Positions 1 to 8,201 of a stretch of 64,000 bases of DNA are shown here, piece after piece. A program made the position numbers and the translations under genes. The stretch comes from Pseudarthrobacter sp. PS3-L1. GTDB taxonomy: Bacteria; Actinomycetota; Actinomycetes; Actinomycetales; Micrococcaceae. Location of the stretch: the NCBI RefSeq assembly GCF_030063285.1, contig NZ_JASISU010000002.1, forward strand, positions 186,001-250,000, given 5' to 3'. The notes beneath the pieces are model-generated. The model ran no database searches, was not told the origin of the DNA, and saw only the letters and a list, made by a program, of their open reading frames with translations. How positions within the stretch are numbered: position 1 is the stretch's first letter; every line of letters starts with the position of its first letter.

Positions 1-156
1 AGACCTTGCGTATATTTTTTGAAAACTTTTATGTTTTCGTTGATCGTCATTGGGATTACGTGCAGTAGTTTGCTTGCTGAGAAAGGATACAAGTGGTTTT
101 GATAAGATAAGTGCTATAGTTCCCATTACGAGAATGAAGAGCCCCGCAGTAAGCAT
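1..156 (-). CDS. Small membrane protein, cut by the window edge
   Basis: An open frame on the minus strand starts at an ATG at 154-156 and is still open at base 1, giving at least 52 residues. The N-terminal 22 residues form one hydrophobic helix (MLTAGLFILVMGTIALILSK), followed by a polar, basic tail rich in Lys, Arg, Asp and Asn. It resembles the start of the small membrane protein at 3073-3297, with a similar helix followed by a Lys-Pro-Leu. The function is unknown and the real C-terminus lies outside the window. Base composition is AT-richer than in the core genes, as in the rest of the left accessory part. Confidence 0.5.
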   Translation of the reverse strand, partial: MLTAGLFILVMGTIALILSKPLVSFLSKQTTARNPNDDQRKHKSFQKIYARS

Positions 157-307
157 TAGACATCTGTCCTAAAGCCAAGTAATTGGTAAACATCAATGAG
201 CAGCCACCGCCCACTCCTGCTGCAAGTCCACCGTACAGATCAAACGATGGGGCGCCTACTCCTACTGTGCAGCCGGGTCCACCTTTAAGGCCGCACTCTA
301 CTGATGT

Positions 308-634
308 TTGAGTTGCACGCCAGTGAAGGAATCACCCGGACCAGCGACCCCGGCACCTGAAGTACCTGCGCAGGAAGACGCTAACCCGAATGCGTTCATG
401 AGCTTCGAGCCACAAGCTCCAATTATCACGCCGGAGCAGGCAATTGATGTGATGAAAAAGGCCATGGACTACAACCCTGACCTCGTCTACGACGCTTCCC
501 CTAATAAATACGGGAACTTTGACGTCAAGATCAGGTCGCAGTCCCTAATGAACCAGGGCGGCTCCGGCACGGCCGGTATCTGGGAAGTGACACCTGACGG
601 GAGTCATGCTGAGAAATCAACGATCATCCGGTAA
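308..634 (+). CDS. Hypothetical protein, possibly the remains of a lipoprotein
   Basis: The frame opens right after a stop at 302-304 and uses a TTG at 308. The product (108 aa) has a Cys at position 3 followed by a Pro/Ala/Glu-rich linker, as in the mature start of a lipoprotein, and then a small folded-looking domain (about residues 40-108). A Pro/Thr-rich stretch in another frame just upstream (about 245-300) suggests that the original signal peptide and linker were lost by a frameshift or deletion. No family is recognised. It could equally be a short intact gene with a poor start. Confidence 0.4.
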   Translation: MSCTPVKESPGPATPAPEVPAQEDANPNAFMSFEPQAPIITPEQAIDVMKKAMDYNPDLVYDASPNKYGNFDVKIRSQSLMNQGGSGTAGIWEVTPDGSHAEKSTIIR

Positions 635-1081
635 GCAGCTCAACCACGGCACTTATCAAGTCCCAAAGTTCTTCCCAACACGTCAGCATGACAACCTGAT
701 AATCCACGCTGCCGGAGTCGAGGCACAGAGCCGTTCTCCGCACTCATGACCCGCTGGTTGCCGGATGTCCCTGGAATTCACAACGCTCAAGGCTTAAGCC
801 TCCGGACCTTACGAGCCGGAATCCGCCCAGGTGCAGCCTGATCTGTGCGTTCGCTTCACCCAGGGGGCCTCGTTGGCGCGGTCCGGTCGTCACTGAAGTG
901 AACGGTCGCCTGGTCGACGCGTTATTAGACGCTGTGCTCTTTATTTCCCTACGCCGCCCACTATGATTTCGTCTATGACGCTCCAGGGATAGCGAGTTGG
1001 GGTCTGACCTCATTTGCCAGAACCGATCCCCTCGTATGCCAGAACGGCTACGGGGCTATTTGCTATCCCTAGGACATACTT
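635..1081. other. Non-coding stretch before the MFS gene
   Basis: No convincing gene is seen here; the open frames on both strands look like shadows with no domain signature. An 8-base inverted repeat (GGGATAGC at 986-993 and GCTATCCC at 1062-1069) brackets about 70 bases immediately upstream of the transporter start, so it could be an operator or the relic of an element end. Confidence 0.4.
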
Positions 1082-2347
1082 GTGACCGACACGATCACCT
1101 ATCGATCGATACTGCGCCGCGACGGAGTATTTATCGCATTCTTTGCGGCCACCATTGGGCGGCTGTCTTACGCGATGATTTCGCTGGCACTTCTGCTCAC
1201 AATTCAGGGCGCGACACACTCATATGCTGCTGCCGGGGCCTCGCTCGGCGGCTACGCTCTCATCAGCTTTCTCATGCCGCTCAAATCAAGGTTGATCGAC
1301 CGCTTAGGCACTAAAGCAGTCCTACCCTGGTTGTCCCTCGGGTTCACTCTGTGCGTCTTCGCCATCTCTGGGCTGGCATTTGAGAACGTCGGTGCTGCAC
1401 TCCCTTACATCGCGCTTTCCGTCGGAGCCGGTCTCTTTGCTCCGCCTCTCGGTCCGTCGATGCGCGCCATTTGGGCTGGCGTCACTCCCGAGTCGGCAGC
1501 ACGACGCCGCGCATATAGCCTCGATGGAGTTGTTGAGGAGGTGCTTTACGCTGTGGGGCCACTCGTTGTAGGCGGCATCCTCCTCATCGCGCCCAGCTCA
1601 CTGGTCGTGGCGATTACCGGCGTGATGAACTTGATGGGAACCATTCTTTTGGTGTTGTCGCCAGCATCACGACACAACAGTAGGAAGTCCAGGGGCGCCA
1701 CGATCAGCGCGTCGAGTGGCTGGGCGGGACCGTTCAAGCGACGAGGTTTTGTTTTCTTGCTTCTAGTTCTTCTTGGCATTGGCCTAAGCGGAGGTCCCCT
1801 CGAAGTATCTTTGGTTGCGAGATCTGAGTCGGTAGGGGAAGGTTCGAGCGTCGGGTATTTGTTCGCTGCTCTTTCCATCGGTAGTGCCGTTGGCGGTCTT
1901 CTCTGGGGGCGTTTCATTCGTGAAGACCGCCCGCGTTTGCATCTGGCCGCACTCATCGCGGTATCGGCAGCGTTCGGTCTGATGCTCGTCCCTACGACTA
2001 ATTTGATTGCCACCGCTTGTGTCCTGTTCTGCGCCGGTTTGGCTAGCGCGCCGCTGCTCATTACCGCTTACGTCTGTTCCGATGGGTTGGTGCCTGCGGG
2101 GGAACAACGAGAGGCGTCGACCTGGGTGAATACCTTGAACAACATCGGCGTTGCTCTGGGAGCAGCAACCGCCGGAATTTTGATCGACCGCGGTGGACCC
2201 GGGCTCGCTTTCGCTGCCGGTGCTGGAATGTACGTGCTTACTCTGATCTTCTTAGTGATCTTCGGGCAACTACTCAGCCCGCGGCCGGTCGAGCAGATCC
2301 CGGCTTCGCGGGACGGCGTCGGCAATGAAGATCTTGTGGATGGATAA
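1082..2347 (+). CDS. MFS transporter
   Basis: This 421-residue integral membrane protein has about twelve hydrophobic segments in two halves, separated by a basic loop near residues 195-215 (SRKSRGATI), the usual major facilitator layout. It is predicted to move a small molecule across the cytoplasmic membrane, most likely as a proton-driven exporter; the substrate cannot be told from sequence. The chosen GTG at 1082 leaves a short cytoplasmic N-terminus before the first helix. It stands alone, with no regulator next to it, and the inverted repeat just upstream may be a control site. Length is normal for the family. Confidence 0.85.
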   Translation: MTDTITYRSILRRDGVFIAFFAATIGRLSYAMISLALLLTIQGATHSYAAAGASLGGYALISFLMPLKSRLIDRLGTKAVLPWLSLGFTLCVFAISGLAFENVGAALPYIALSVGAGLFAPPLGPSMRAIWAGVTPESAARRRAYSLDGVVEEVLYAVGPLVVGGILLIAPSSLVVAITGVMNLMGTILLVLSPASRHNSRKSRGATISASSGWAGPFKRRGFVFLLLVLLGIGLSGGPLEVSLVARSESVGEGSSVGYLFAALSIGSAVGGLLWGRFIREDRPRLHLAALIAVSAAFGLMLVPTTNLIATACVLFCAGLASAPLLITAYVCSDGLVPAGEQREASTWVNTLNNIGVALGAATAGILIDRGGPGLAFAAGAGMYVLTLIFLVIFGQLLSPRPVEQIPASRDGVGNEDLVDG

Positions 2348-2971
2348 CCAGCGCCGGCGTGTTCAGGTTCAGAGGATGGTTCGCCAGGGCCCACCCAGGA
2401 AGAAGGGCGTCCCGCTGGCGCGGTACAACTCTTCGGTGGTGACGACGGTCCGTCGCAGAGCTCCGGAACGGCCCCATTTGTGTTTTGCGTCTTCAACGAT
2501 CGGGCGTGGGCCAGGTAGGCAGACAAAACGGTAATGGGACTCGTCGCATCAGGTTCCTATGAGGTCATGTCCGCCTCGCTCAACACCCCGGTTAGCGGAC
2601 CTTGAGCCGGCGGACAGATTGTCGGGAAGACAACGCCGCCTGGTACGTCAATTTTTGGCTGCTGTCCTCAGGATTCTATGCGTCCGCTCCACCCTGCCAA
2701 ACCAATATCCGTTCCCGCACCGTCCCTAAAACATGTTCCACGCGGAGTTTTGCGACGAGCGTTTTGGAATAGATTTTGGGATGGTCATATGACGCGGAAC
2801 CCGGCGTGATAGCCACCAGGACAGTCGCCGTGAACAGCACCGTCCCGGTTCCAAGGGACTGGGGCGGTGCAGTGTAGTGTGTCGTTGCGGTTTAGGCTGT
2901 GATTGCTCGCAGTCAAGAGAGCCCGTGTGGAGAGCTAGCTGGTGGCGTTAAACGGACAGAGAGGTTCCACG
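2348..2971. other. Gene-poor stretch with a repeat copy and a possible minus-strand gene fragment
   Basis: On the minus strand, 2369 to about 2545 is open without a start codon and reads like protein (for example RPIVEDAKHKWGRSG), but matches no family I know, so it may be a gene remnant. A roughly 100-base repeat copy lies at 2701-2806. Just after it, about 2834-2868, a GC-rich imperfect hairpin (GCACCG ... CGGTGC) could act as a terminator. Nothing else is visible. Confidence 0.35.
2701..2806 (+). repeat. Dispersed repeat of about 100 bp, copy 1
   Basis: This stretch aligns with 12899-13001. The most conserved part is an AACATGTTCCACG core, then GGAGTTTTGCGACG and TTTGGAATAGAT, with only scattered substitutions and a 2-base gap. 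Both copies are followed after about 30 bases by a hairpin. The function is unknown; a recombinase site or the end of a mobile element is plausible because the second copy sits close to a resolvase fragment. Confidence 0.55.
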
Positions 2972-3070
2972 TTGAGCACGGAGTTCATAGTTGTCATCGT
3001 TTTGATGGTAGCCGTCGCGATACCCGCGGTTGGTTACTTCATGATCAGGGATTTCTTGGGGAAGAAGTAG
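2972..3070 (+). CDS. 32-residue single-pass membrane peptide
   Basis: A TTG at 2972, preceded by a GAGAGG ribosome-binding site 6 bases upstream, opens a 32-codon gene. Residues 5-23 form one transmembrane helix (FIVVIVLMVAVAIPAVG), followed by a basic end (GKK). It stops two bases before the start of the next small membrane gene, so the two are very probably co-translated. No family is recognised. The good Shine-Dalgarno, the tight spacing and the clean hydrophobic profile argue that it is real despite its size. Confidence 0.55.
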   Translation: MSTEFIVVIVLMVAVAIPAVGYFMIRDFLGKK

Positions 3071-3072
3071 TC

Positions 3073-3297
3073 ATGACCTATGTGATATTTGGTTGTGTAG
3101 TCGTTGTGATTGGTGTTCTTGGTGCGGTGTTCCGTAAGCCGCTGGCAGCAATGGCGGCAAAGATGTCCGGTGCAAGTGGTATCAAGGTCGATCAGGACCG
3201 GATGCCACTGCTGGAGCGCGGTTACGGCCTTGGAGGGATTGCCATGGCGGTTCTGGGCGTCGTGACCGTTATCTACGGGTTGATAGCTGGGCAATAA
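3073..3297 (+). CDS. Small two-helix membrane protein
   Basis: The ATG at 3073 follows the stop of the 32-residue peptide by two bases. The 74-residue product has a hydrophobic N-terminal helix (about 2-20), a short polar middle containing MSGASGIKVDQDRM, and a second helix (about 52-72). Longer in-frame starts upstream would run through the preceding small gene and are rejected. The first half resembles the truncated protein at the left edge of the window. The role is unknown. Confidence 0.65.
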   Translation: MTYVIFGCVVVVIGVLGAVFRKPLAAMAAKMSGASGIKVDQDRMPLLERGYGLGGIAMAVLGVVTVIYGLIAGQ

Positions 3298-3323
3298 AAG
3301 GCCCCCTCAGTTGGAAAAGTCCT

Positions 3324-3358
3324 AGCGCAGGTGCTGATTACCCGAGAGACCTGCGCTG
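3324..3358 (+). terminator. Hairpin after the small membrane genes
   Basis: AGCGCAGGT pairs with ACCTGCGCT across a 16-base loop. There is no clear U-tract, so termination is only possible. It lies 27 bases after the stop of the 74-residue membrane protein. Confidence 0.4.
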
Positions 3359-3361
3359 CCA

Positions 3362-3394
3362 GGAGTGTTCCAGTTCCCGGGAACTGAGACAGTT
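3362..3394. repeat. Palindromic dispersed repeat, copy A
   Basis: GGAGTGTTCCAGTT is followed by CCCGGGAACTG. This is one of four related near-palindromes (3362, 5848, 6501, 13031) built on GGAGTGTTCCAGTT facing AACTGGAACAC. This copy has a near-perfect inner palindrome centred on CCCGGG. All copies are intergenic. Confidence 0.55.
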
Positions 3395-3491
3395 CGCAGC
3401 TGAATCCGACTCTCGACCGTTCGTAGCCGGTACTTCATTAGTAGCGAAGCATTTGGTGTGGATTCTTATGTAGATGTGTTGAGATAGGCAG

Positions 3492-3980
3492 ATGGAACTA
3501 TCGAAGGCAGCAGATGGTGCCAGGCCGAACTCTCGATCGGCGCCACTGGGGCTTGTGCTGTTAATCCTCGCAATGTTAGTCACCGGTCCGGCTATGGTCG
3601 CCATAGGTAGCGTTCTAGTTGCCGCTGACAACAATTTGCTTGAGACGGGTTCTCGGACGACAGGGACTGTCATTGACGTCAATGACGGCCCCGAGGCCTC
3701 TGACCATCGATTTGCGGCCGAATACTCTCCCTCAGACGCATCACGACACATGGTCTGGGCAGACTGGGCCCCCGATGCCAAGCCCGAAGTGGGCAATACC
3801 GTAACAGTCGTCTATCGCAGCGACGATCCTGATTCTGCAGTTATTGAAGGACACGGCGCACCAGGGCAATCCGTTCTGGGATTGGGTGTTGTCTTCACTG
3901 TCGTCCTTGGCGGAACGGGCCTCATGATGGCTTTCGCCTTCCGCCGTGGGAACAAACGGCGGAGACTCACATCGAGGTGA
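3492..3980 (+). CDS. DUF3592-like membrane protein
   Basis: The 162-residue protein has a helix at about 18-45, an extracytoplasmic segment of about 80 residues and a second helix at about 128-150 followed by a strongly basic tail (RRGNKRRR). The middle part, with TGTVIDVNDG near its start and VGNTVTVVYRSDDPDSAVIE near its end, is the pattern of DUF3592 proteins, whose function is not known. The ATG at 3492 has a purine-rich site (GAGATAGG) just upstream. It is a single gene with no obvious partner. Confidence 0.65.
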   Translation: MELSKAADGARPNSRSAPLGLVLLILAMLVTGPAMVAIGSVLVAADNNLLETGSRTTGTVIDVNDGPEASDHRFAAEYSPSDASRHMVWADWAPDAKPEVGNTVTVVYRSDDPDSAVIEGHGAPGQSVLGLGVVFTVVLGGTGLMMAFAFRRGNKRRRLTSR

Positions 3981-4193
3981 CCACCGGTCTTCGTTGCGGG
4001 TCCCAGTGAGAAGGATTGGAGCGTTCTCCGCAGCCCGCAGCTAGGGTGAGGCGTCAGACCTAAGAACCGGTCGGTTGATCGCTGTCATATGCGCTGTTGT
4101 AAGCGCCAGTAGGGCTTGACCTAACAGCAATGAGGCCTGGGTAGACTCATGTGTCTTTTAGTGTTGGCCCTTGGTTTCGGTACGACAGATACA

Positions 4194-5243
4194 TTAGCTC
4201 TCGGGTGTGGGCGCGCTGTTCGTGACGGAGGTCTCTACTGCAGTCCACATGGTTGGTGTGTTGGGTGGAATTTCCCCATATCCTTCGATGCTGACCACTC
4301 GTTCTCCGATGAACTCTCCGTTTGCCGGATCGATGAGGATGTCGTGACGGATGTTGGTGTTCTTGTCTACGCGTCCAAGAGCTGTGCCCACACGACCGTC
4401 GAGGTTGGCTTGACGATCAACGACAGTCATCCCGGGGATCATAGCGGCAGTTTTGTATAGGGCTGCCCTTAGATCAGAGGCTAGGACACCAGATCGCAGT
4501 CGGTCTGAAATCCAGACGATCGCGCGAGTATCTGCATCATCACCTGATCCGCCTGTTTGGGAGTAGATCGTATTTAGGAGTTGCTTGGGTTCTCGTGGGA
4601 ACTTAGCCAGTTCTGTATCTGACCATGGTGCTTCTGTCCTTTGAACTCCACCGCGTTCATTTCGTCCCTGGGGTGTGCGTTCTTTCACCTCTAATACGAT
4701 GGCTTCGGTTGTGTTTCCGAAGTACGAGACAGGTACAGCCGGCTCGAAGTTAATGATCCAATCGTTGCTCCGGTCTGACGGTACGTACATTTGGCGGTCT
4801 TGGGATTGGAGCCAATATATCGTTCCATTGCCGCTGGATGCTTCATCAGTTATCACTGCTGTTGTGTCGACTCTGAGGTACTGGCCCGGACCAATAACGC
4901 GGTCCGCCACACGGGCAGTTTGGTGAGCCGCAGCGTTGAGGAATTGCGCTGCTTCTGCGGTCGGGGGAGTGTGGCCTAAGAAACTTACTGCATCCGTAGC
5001 TACCAAAGCCCCTGTCACGGCTGCTGCTACTGCCGCCCAAAGAGCTGTTCGTCGGACAATTGGCTTGACTTGAGACGAGTTTTCGGGGTTTTTCACGAAT
5101 GTTTCGTGCAGTTCGGTATGCCGAATCATCATGGCAAGTGAATTTTCTCGGCTATTGGCCAAGTCCGTTTCGGTGATCCGCGCTGCGGGGTCAATGGCGT
5201 CGAATACGTTTTTGAGCGGATCGTTCAATGGCTGCGTTTTCAT
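4194..5243 (-). CDS. CU044_5270 family protein, probable partner of the ECF sigma factor
   Basis: The protein (349 aa) has a cytoplasmic N-terminal part of about 65 residues, one transmembrane helix (about 67-90) and a large extracytoplasmic domain. This layout and the gene position, downstream of and overlapping an ECF sigma gene by four bases, fit the CU044_5270 group found next to sigma-70-like factors in actinobacteria. By analogy it may hold or tune the sigma factor from the membrane, but no classical zinc-binding anti-sigma motif is visible, so a role as sensor or target is equally open. The exact mechanism is inference. Confidence 0.7.
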   Translation of the reverse strand: MKTQPLNDPLKNVFDAIDPAARITETDLANSRENSLAMMIRHTELHETFVKNPENSSQVKPIVRRTALWAAVAAAVTGALVATDAVSFLGHTPPTAEAAQFLNAAAHQTARVADRVIGPGQYLRVDTTAVITDEASSGNGTIYWLQSQDRQMYVPSDRSNDWIINFEPAVPVSYFGNTTEAIVLEVKERTPQGRNERGGVQRTEAPWSDTELAKFPREPKQLLNTIYSQTGGSGDDADTRAIVWISDRLRSGVLASDLRAALYKTAAMIPGMTVVDRQANLDGRVGTALGRVDKNTNIRHDILIDPANGEFIGERVVSIEGYGEIPPNTPTMWTAVETSVTNSAPTPES

Positions 5244-5767
5244 GCTTCTGCACCTTCGACTAGGTGGTTTGACCCTAGGAGATTGCCCAGGGTCTTGCGG
5301 GCGCGGTGGAGCCTCATTCTCACGGCAGTTGCACTCGTACCGAGGACACCAGAGATTTCCTTGGAAGATAGCCCGTCCCAGTACGTCAGGTGCAAAATCT
5401 CCTGGTCATCTATGGGTAAATGTTCCAAGGCTTCAAGAAGTGGGGAATGCCCTGAGGTTTCGTGGCTTTGATGTTCGGAGCGCAGGGCGGTGATCAGGTC
5501 TGTTGAGCGCGTGGTAGCGCGGTGGTGATTCCGCAGAACGTTCTTCGCCATACCAAAGAGGAACATGACGGAAAGATCATCTCGGTCTAAGGTCTTTTCC
5601 CATGCGATTCTGAACACTTCCGCACACAGTTCCTCGGCCGTAGCTGGGCTATAGGTTCGACGTCGAAAGTAACGGTAGATGCGGTCGTGGCCAGCCGCGT
5701 GCGCAGCCAGGAATCGCTTCTGCCGCAGAACTTCCCGGTGGTCCTTGAATAATTCTTCCAAGCTCAT
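5240..5767 (-). CDS. ECF-type RNA polymerase sigma factor
   Basis: The product (175 aa) is the usual size for an extracytoplasmic-function sigma factor. Region 2 covers about residues 25-90, with the pattern IYRYFRRRTYSPATAEELCAEVFRIAWE. Region 4 covers about 112-165 and contains a helix-turn-helix (LSSKEISGVLGTSATAVRMR). It would direct core polymerase to promoters of a stress or envelope regulon. The following gene overlaps its stop by four bases (ATGA) and encodes the likely membrane partner, so the pair is translationally coupled. No autoregulatory promoter could be assigned with confidence. Confidence 0.88.
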   Translation of the reverse strand: MSLEELFKDHREVLRQKRFLAAHAAGHDRIYRYFRRRTYSPATAEELCAEVFRIAWEKTLDRDDLSVMFLFGMAKNVLRNHHRATTRSTDLITALRSEHQSHETSGHSPLLEALEHLPIDDQEILHLTYWDGLSSKEISGVLGTSATAVRMRLHRARKTLGNLLGSNHLVEGAEA

Positions 5768-5847
5768 ACCCCGTTAATGTCTACCCAACGCCAAAGTGTA
5801 ACGAGGTCCAAGAAGTTTTTTAGGAACACCGCCCCAATGATGTCCAG

Positions 5848-5882
5848 GGAGTATTTCACTTCCAAGAAACTGGAACAGTTCC
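5848..5882. repeat. Palindromic dispersed repeat, copy B
   Basis: GGAGTATTTCACTTCCAAG is followed by AAACTGGAACAGTTCC. It is a diverged left arm with a well conserved right arm of the GGAGTGTTCCAGTT / AACTGGAACAC family, and lies between the sigma factor and the GNAT gene. Confidence 0.5.
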
Positions 5883-5940
5883 AACGGTGTTGGATTCTTC
5901 ACGAGGGTTCACCTTAGTCTCGTTGACCTAATCTGGATGA

Positions 5941-6435
5941 ATGAGCATCGAACTACGATTTATGTCCCATGACCTCCTTGGACTCTGGATTCAAAGGGTG
6001 AGCCGGGAATATGAGCAATCCCGACTAAAGGCTGGCGATCCAACTGATGTGGCTAGAGACAAAGCGCGGGCGTCGATGGAGACATCATTTCCCAATGGCG
6101 TGCCAGCACCTGGACACCTTGTCTACGACGTCATCACGAACGAACCAGACAAGTCAGCCAAGGTCGTGGGATACCTATGGATTGCTCCTACGAGGGAATC
6201 ATCCACCGACTGGTGGGTTTTCGATATAGAGATTGATGAACCTCACCGAAGTAACGGTTTTGGTCGTGCGGCCATGCAACTCGCAGAGAAAGCAGCAGCC
6301 GACCACGGGGCAGCAACCATCGGACTCAACGTTTTCGGCTACAACACCACCGCACGCAAACTCTATGAATCTCTCGGATACCAAACCACTTCCGTCCAGA
6401 TGCGTAAAAGTGTTCAAGTCACCTCAACTGCCTAA
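5941..6435 (+). CDS. GNAT family N-acetyltransferase
   Basis: The 164-residue protein shows a GNAT fold: a central strand WWVFDIEIDEPHRSNGFG carrying the acetyl-CoA pyrophosphate-binding R-S-N-G-F-G loop (about residues 98-103), followed by a long helix and the C-terminal NVFGYNTTARKLYESLGY signature (about 136-153). It transfers an acetyl group from acetyl-CoA to an unknown amine. The ATG at 5941 has no strong Shine-Dalgarno; it was chosen because it directly precedes a plausible N-terminus. It is a single gene between two copies of a palindromic repeat. Confidence 0.85.
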   Translation: MSIELRFMSHDLLGLWIQRVSREYEQSRLKAGDPTDVARDKARASMETSFPNGVPAPGHLVYDVITNEPDKSAKVVGYLWIAPTRESSTDWWVFDIEIDEPHRSNGFGRAAMQLAEKAAADHGAATIGLNVFGYNTTARKLYESLGYQTTSVQMRKSVQVTSTA

Positions 6436-6500
6436 ATGAACCAAATCTAGTTATGGCTCGCAGCGCATCACGATCCTCACGCGTTAAACCAGCGGTTCTG

Positions 6501-6532
6501 GGAGTGTTCCAGTTATATGAAATTGAGGTGCC
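6501..6532. repeat. Palindromic dispersed repeat, copy C
   Basis: GGAGTGTTCCAGTTATATG is followed by AAATTGAGG. The left arm is identical to copy A over 14 bases, while the right arm is decayed. It overlaps the stop codon that would end the readthrough form of the next minus-strand gene. Confidence 0.5.
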
Positions 6533-7013
6533 CGGAATAATTTGTTAGGTCACCACCACGCTGGGGGGACCTCACTGGGACATGAACCGAGTCAGTCAGC
6601 GGCGCGGTCATTTCTTGGCCGACGATCATAGCTATGAGGTCATGTAGAGTTCCGCGGCACTTCTCCACCTTAGGTAGGTGGTAGAACGTGCTGGTGGTCT
6701 CAAGGTTGTTGATAACTTCGTCCTGCTAGTGCAGGATTATCCTTCTGCCGTGAGCGATCGCGATGCCAAGCTCAACATGCGTACCCTTCCCTCCTGGAAG
6801 CAGGATCACGACGACGTCGGCATCTTTCACTGCATCTTTCTCGTGTTGCCCGATAGAGCGCAGATCACTGAGGGTAATTGCACCCGCACCGCCCACCGAC
6901 GCGTTCTGGGTCCAGTCGTACGTGTTGACGTAGCCCTTGCTTTCCAGAGCTTGCGCGACGTACCTGACGGTGGCGATATTCCTGAAGCTCGACGCAACAT
7001 AGAACCTCTTCAA
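6513..7013 (-). pseudogene. Nucleoside 2-deoxyribosyltransferase-like gene interrupted by an in-frame TAG
   Basis: From a TTG at 7011-7013, with an AGGAGG site 7 bases upstream, the frame encodes MKRFYVASSFRN, then YDWTQNAS, then DADVVVILLPGGKGTHVELG, the pattern of the nucleoside 2-deoxyribosyltransferase superfamily including the catalytic-type H-x-E-L-G. A TAG at 6726-6728 stops it after the last core strand (GRRIILH). The same frame continues without a shift with a fitting C-terminus (LETTSTFYHLPKVEK) and runs to a TAA at 6513-6515. Either the gene has one nonsense mutation or the shortened form is made. Members act on nucleosides or nucleotides; the substrate here is unknown. Confidence 0.7.
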
Positions 7014-7244
7014 AGCATCCACCTCCTGATTGGAACTGCGACCATTGTGTCCCATTGAACTGGACTGGTGGGCACGTATGTTCCGGAGCCACCCTCCAAC
7101 GGCATAATCACAGTCCAGGCGACTTCTGAAAATGACAAATCCTGCAGATTCAAGAGCTGGAAATAATTCGCTCGGTTTCCACCGCGCTGAATAACCATCC
7201 TACGGACGAACAGTCGTTTCTGTGTCTCGTGGGAACGTCATTGA

Positions 7245-7844
7245 GTGATCGACGACACATCGCTTGAACTGCCTCGCCTCTACGAGTCTCTGACTTGGCT
7301 TACTCCGCTCGCCAAGGAACGCGCCGCGCACCTTGTGGCGTTCTTGTCCGACCCGGCGCGAGCTGAGGTTCTGGACATGGGGTGTGGATGGGGTGAACTA
7401 GTCCTTCTGGTTTTAACGTCGTCCCCACAGGCGCGCGGACGTGGAGTGAATGTGTCTTCCGCGTTCATCGACAGGGCTAGGCAACAGGCGGTGACTCGTG
7501 GGCTGCTCGACAGGGTGAGCTTTTCTTCGATGCTTGGGGTAGAAGCCCAGGATTCCCTTGCTGAGGCTGTCATCTGTATCGGCGCGAGCCAGATGTGGGG
7601 GCCTCCAGTAGAGGACGCGATACCGCTCGACGACGCCGCGGCCCTGCGCGGCCTTTAAGCACTAGTGCTTCCCGGAGGCCGACTCGTTTACGGCGAAGCG
7701 ACCTGGTCAGCAACACGCGGTGACGCTGATGCTCAAGGTGTCACTGAAACGAACAGCGCGTTTTTTAGGCGTCCTTTGGGCCATGATCCAGGTTGGTCAA
7801 CCAGCGGTAATTCACTTATGATAAGCATACGTATCAATCGCTGA
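7245..7844 (+). pseudogene. SAM-dependent methyltransferase, inactivated
   Basis: From a GTG at 7245 the frame shows a class I methyltransferase: motif I VLDMGCGWGELVLLVL (about residues 46-61) and a later AVICIGASQMWG. A TAA at 7656-7658 interrupts it after residue 137, and the same frame resumes with the expected motif ALVLPGGRLVYGEATWS. Beyond that the match to such enzymes fades and the frame ends at 7842-7844, short of a normal length of about 230-250 residues. So there is one in-frame stop and also a lost C-terminal part. The original substrate cannot be named. Confidence 0.65.
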
Positions 7845-7927
7845 TGGAGTCTTTGATGCCGAGACGCCACATTCCCTGATGCCGCGCGAAACGATCTCTC
7901 GCTTGAAACGGAGAGAAAGGGCCCGTC

Positions 7928-8145
7928 GTGCGAATCGGATGTGATGTTGCGCTGGTTGTTATCGGAGTTGTCTTGCCTTTTGTGGTTAATGTCGACGCGA
8001 GCGGTGTCGTGACCCTAGTTTTATCGGTTACATATTTATTAGTGCTGGCGCGGTCGTATGTCTTGTCAGCATTGTCTTGGGTTTGCGCCGTCGGCAGTCG
8101 GTGTCTGCCACTCGATCGGCGGTTGCCCCGGTGAACGGCGAATGA
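7928..8145 (+). pseudogene. DUF6458-like small membrane protein, frameshifted
   Basis: A GTG at 7928 behind GAAAGGGC opens MRIGCDVALVVIGVVLPF followed by VVNVDASGV, the start of DUF6458-type proteins (one helix, then VD-x-SG). Near 8015 the sense switches to another forward frame, which reads FIGYIFISAGAVVCLVSIVL, then GLRRRQ and a hydrophilic tail, ending with TGA at 8143-8145. Joining the two frames gives a normal two-helix protein, so one indel has broken the gene (or is a sequencing error). The function of the family is unknown. Confidence 0.6.
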
Positions 8146-8201
8146 TTGACCCGGCGTACGACGGACAATGCCGACCAACTCGTCTGAAACGGCTGGACCA
8201 T

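Noticed and set aside
6726..7844. Stop-codon recoding (selenocysteine, pyrrolysine or suppressor tRNA) to explain the in-frame TAG and TAA
   Set aside because: Two different stop codons are involved, neighbouring genes also show frameshift or loss, and no recoding signal is visible; ordinary gene decay is simpler.
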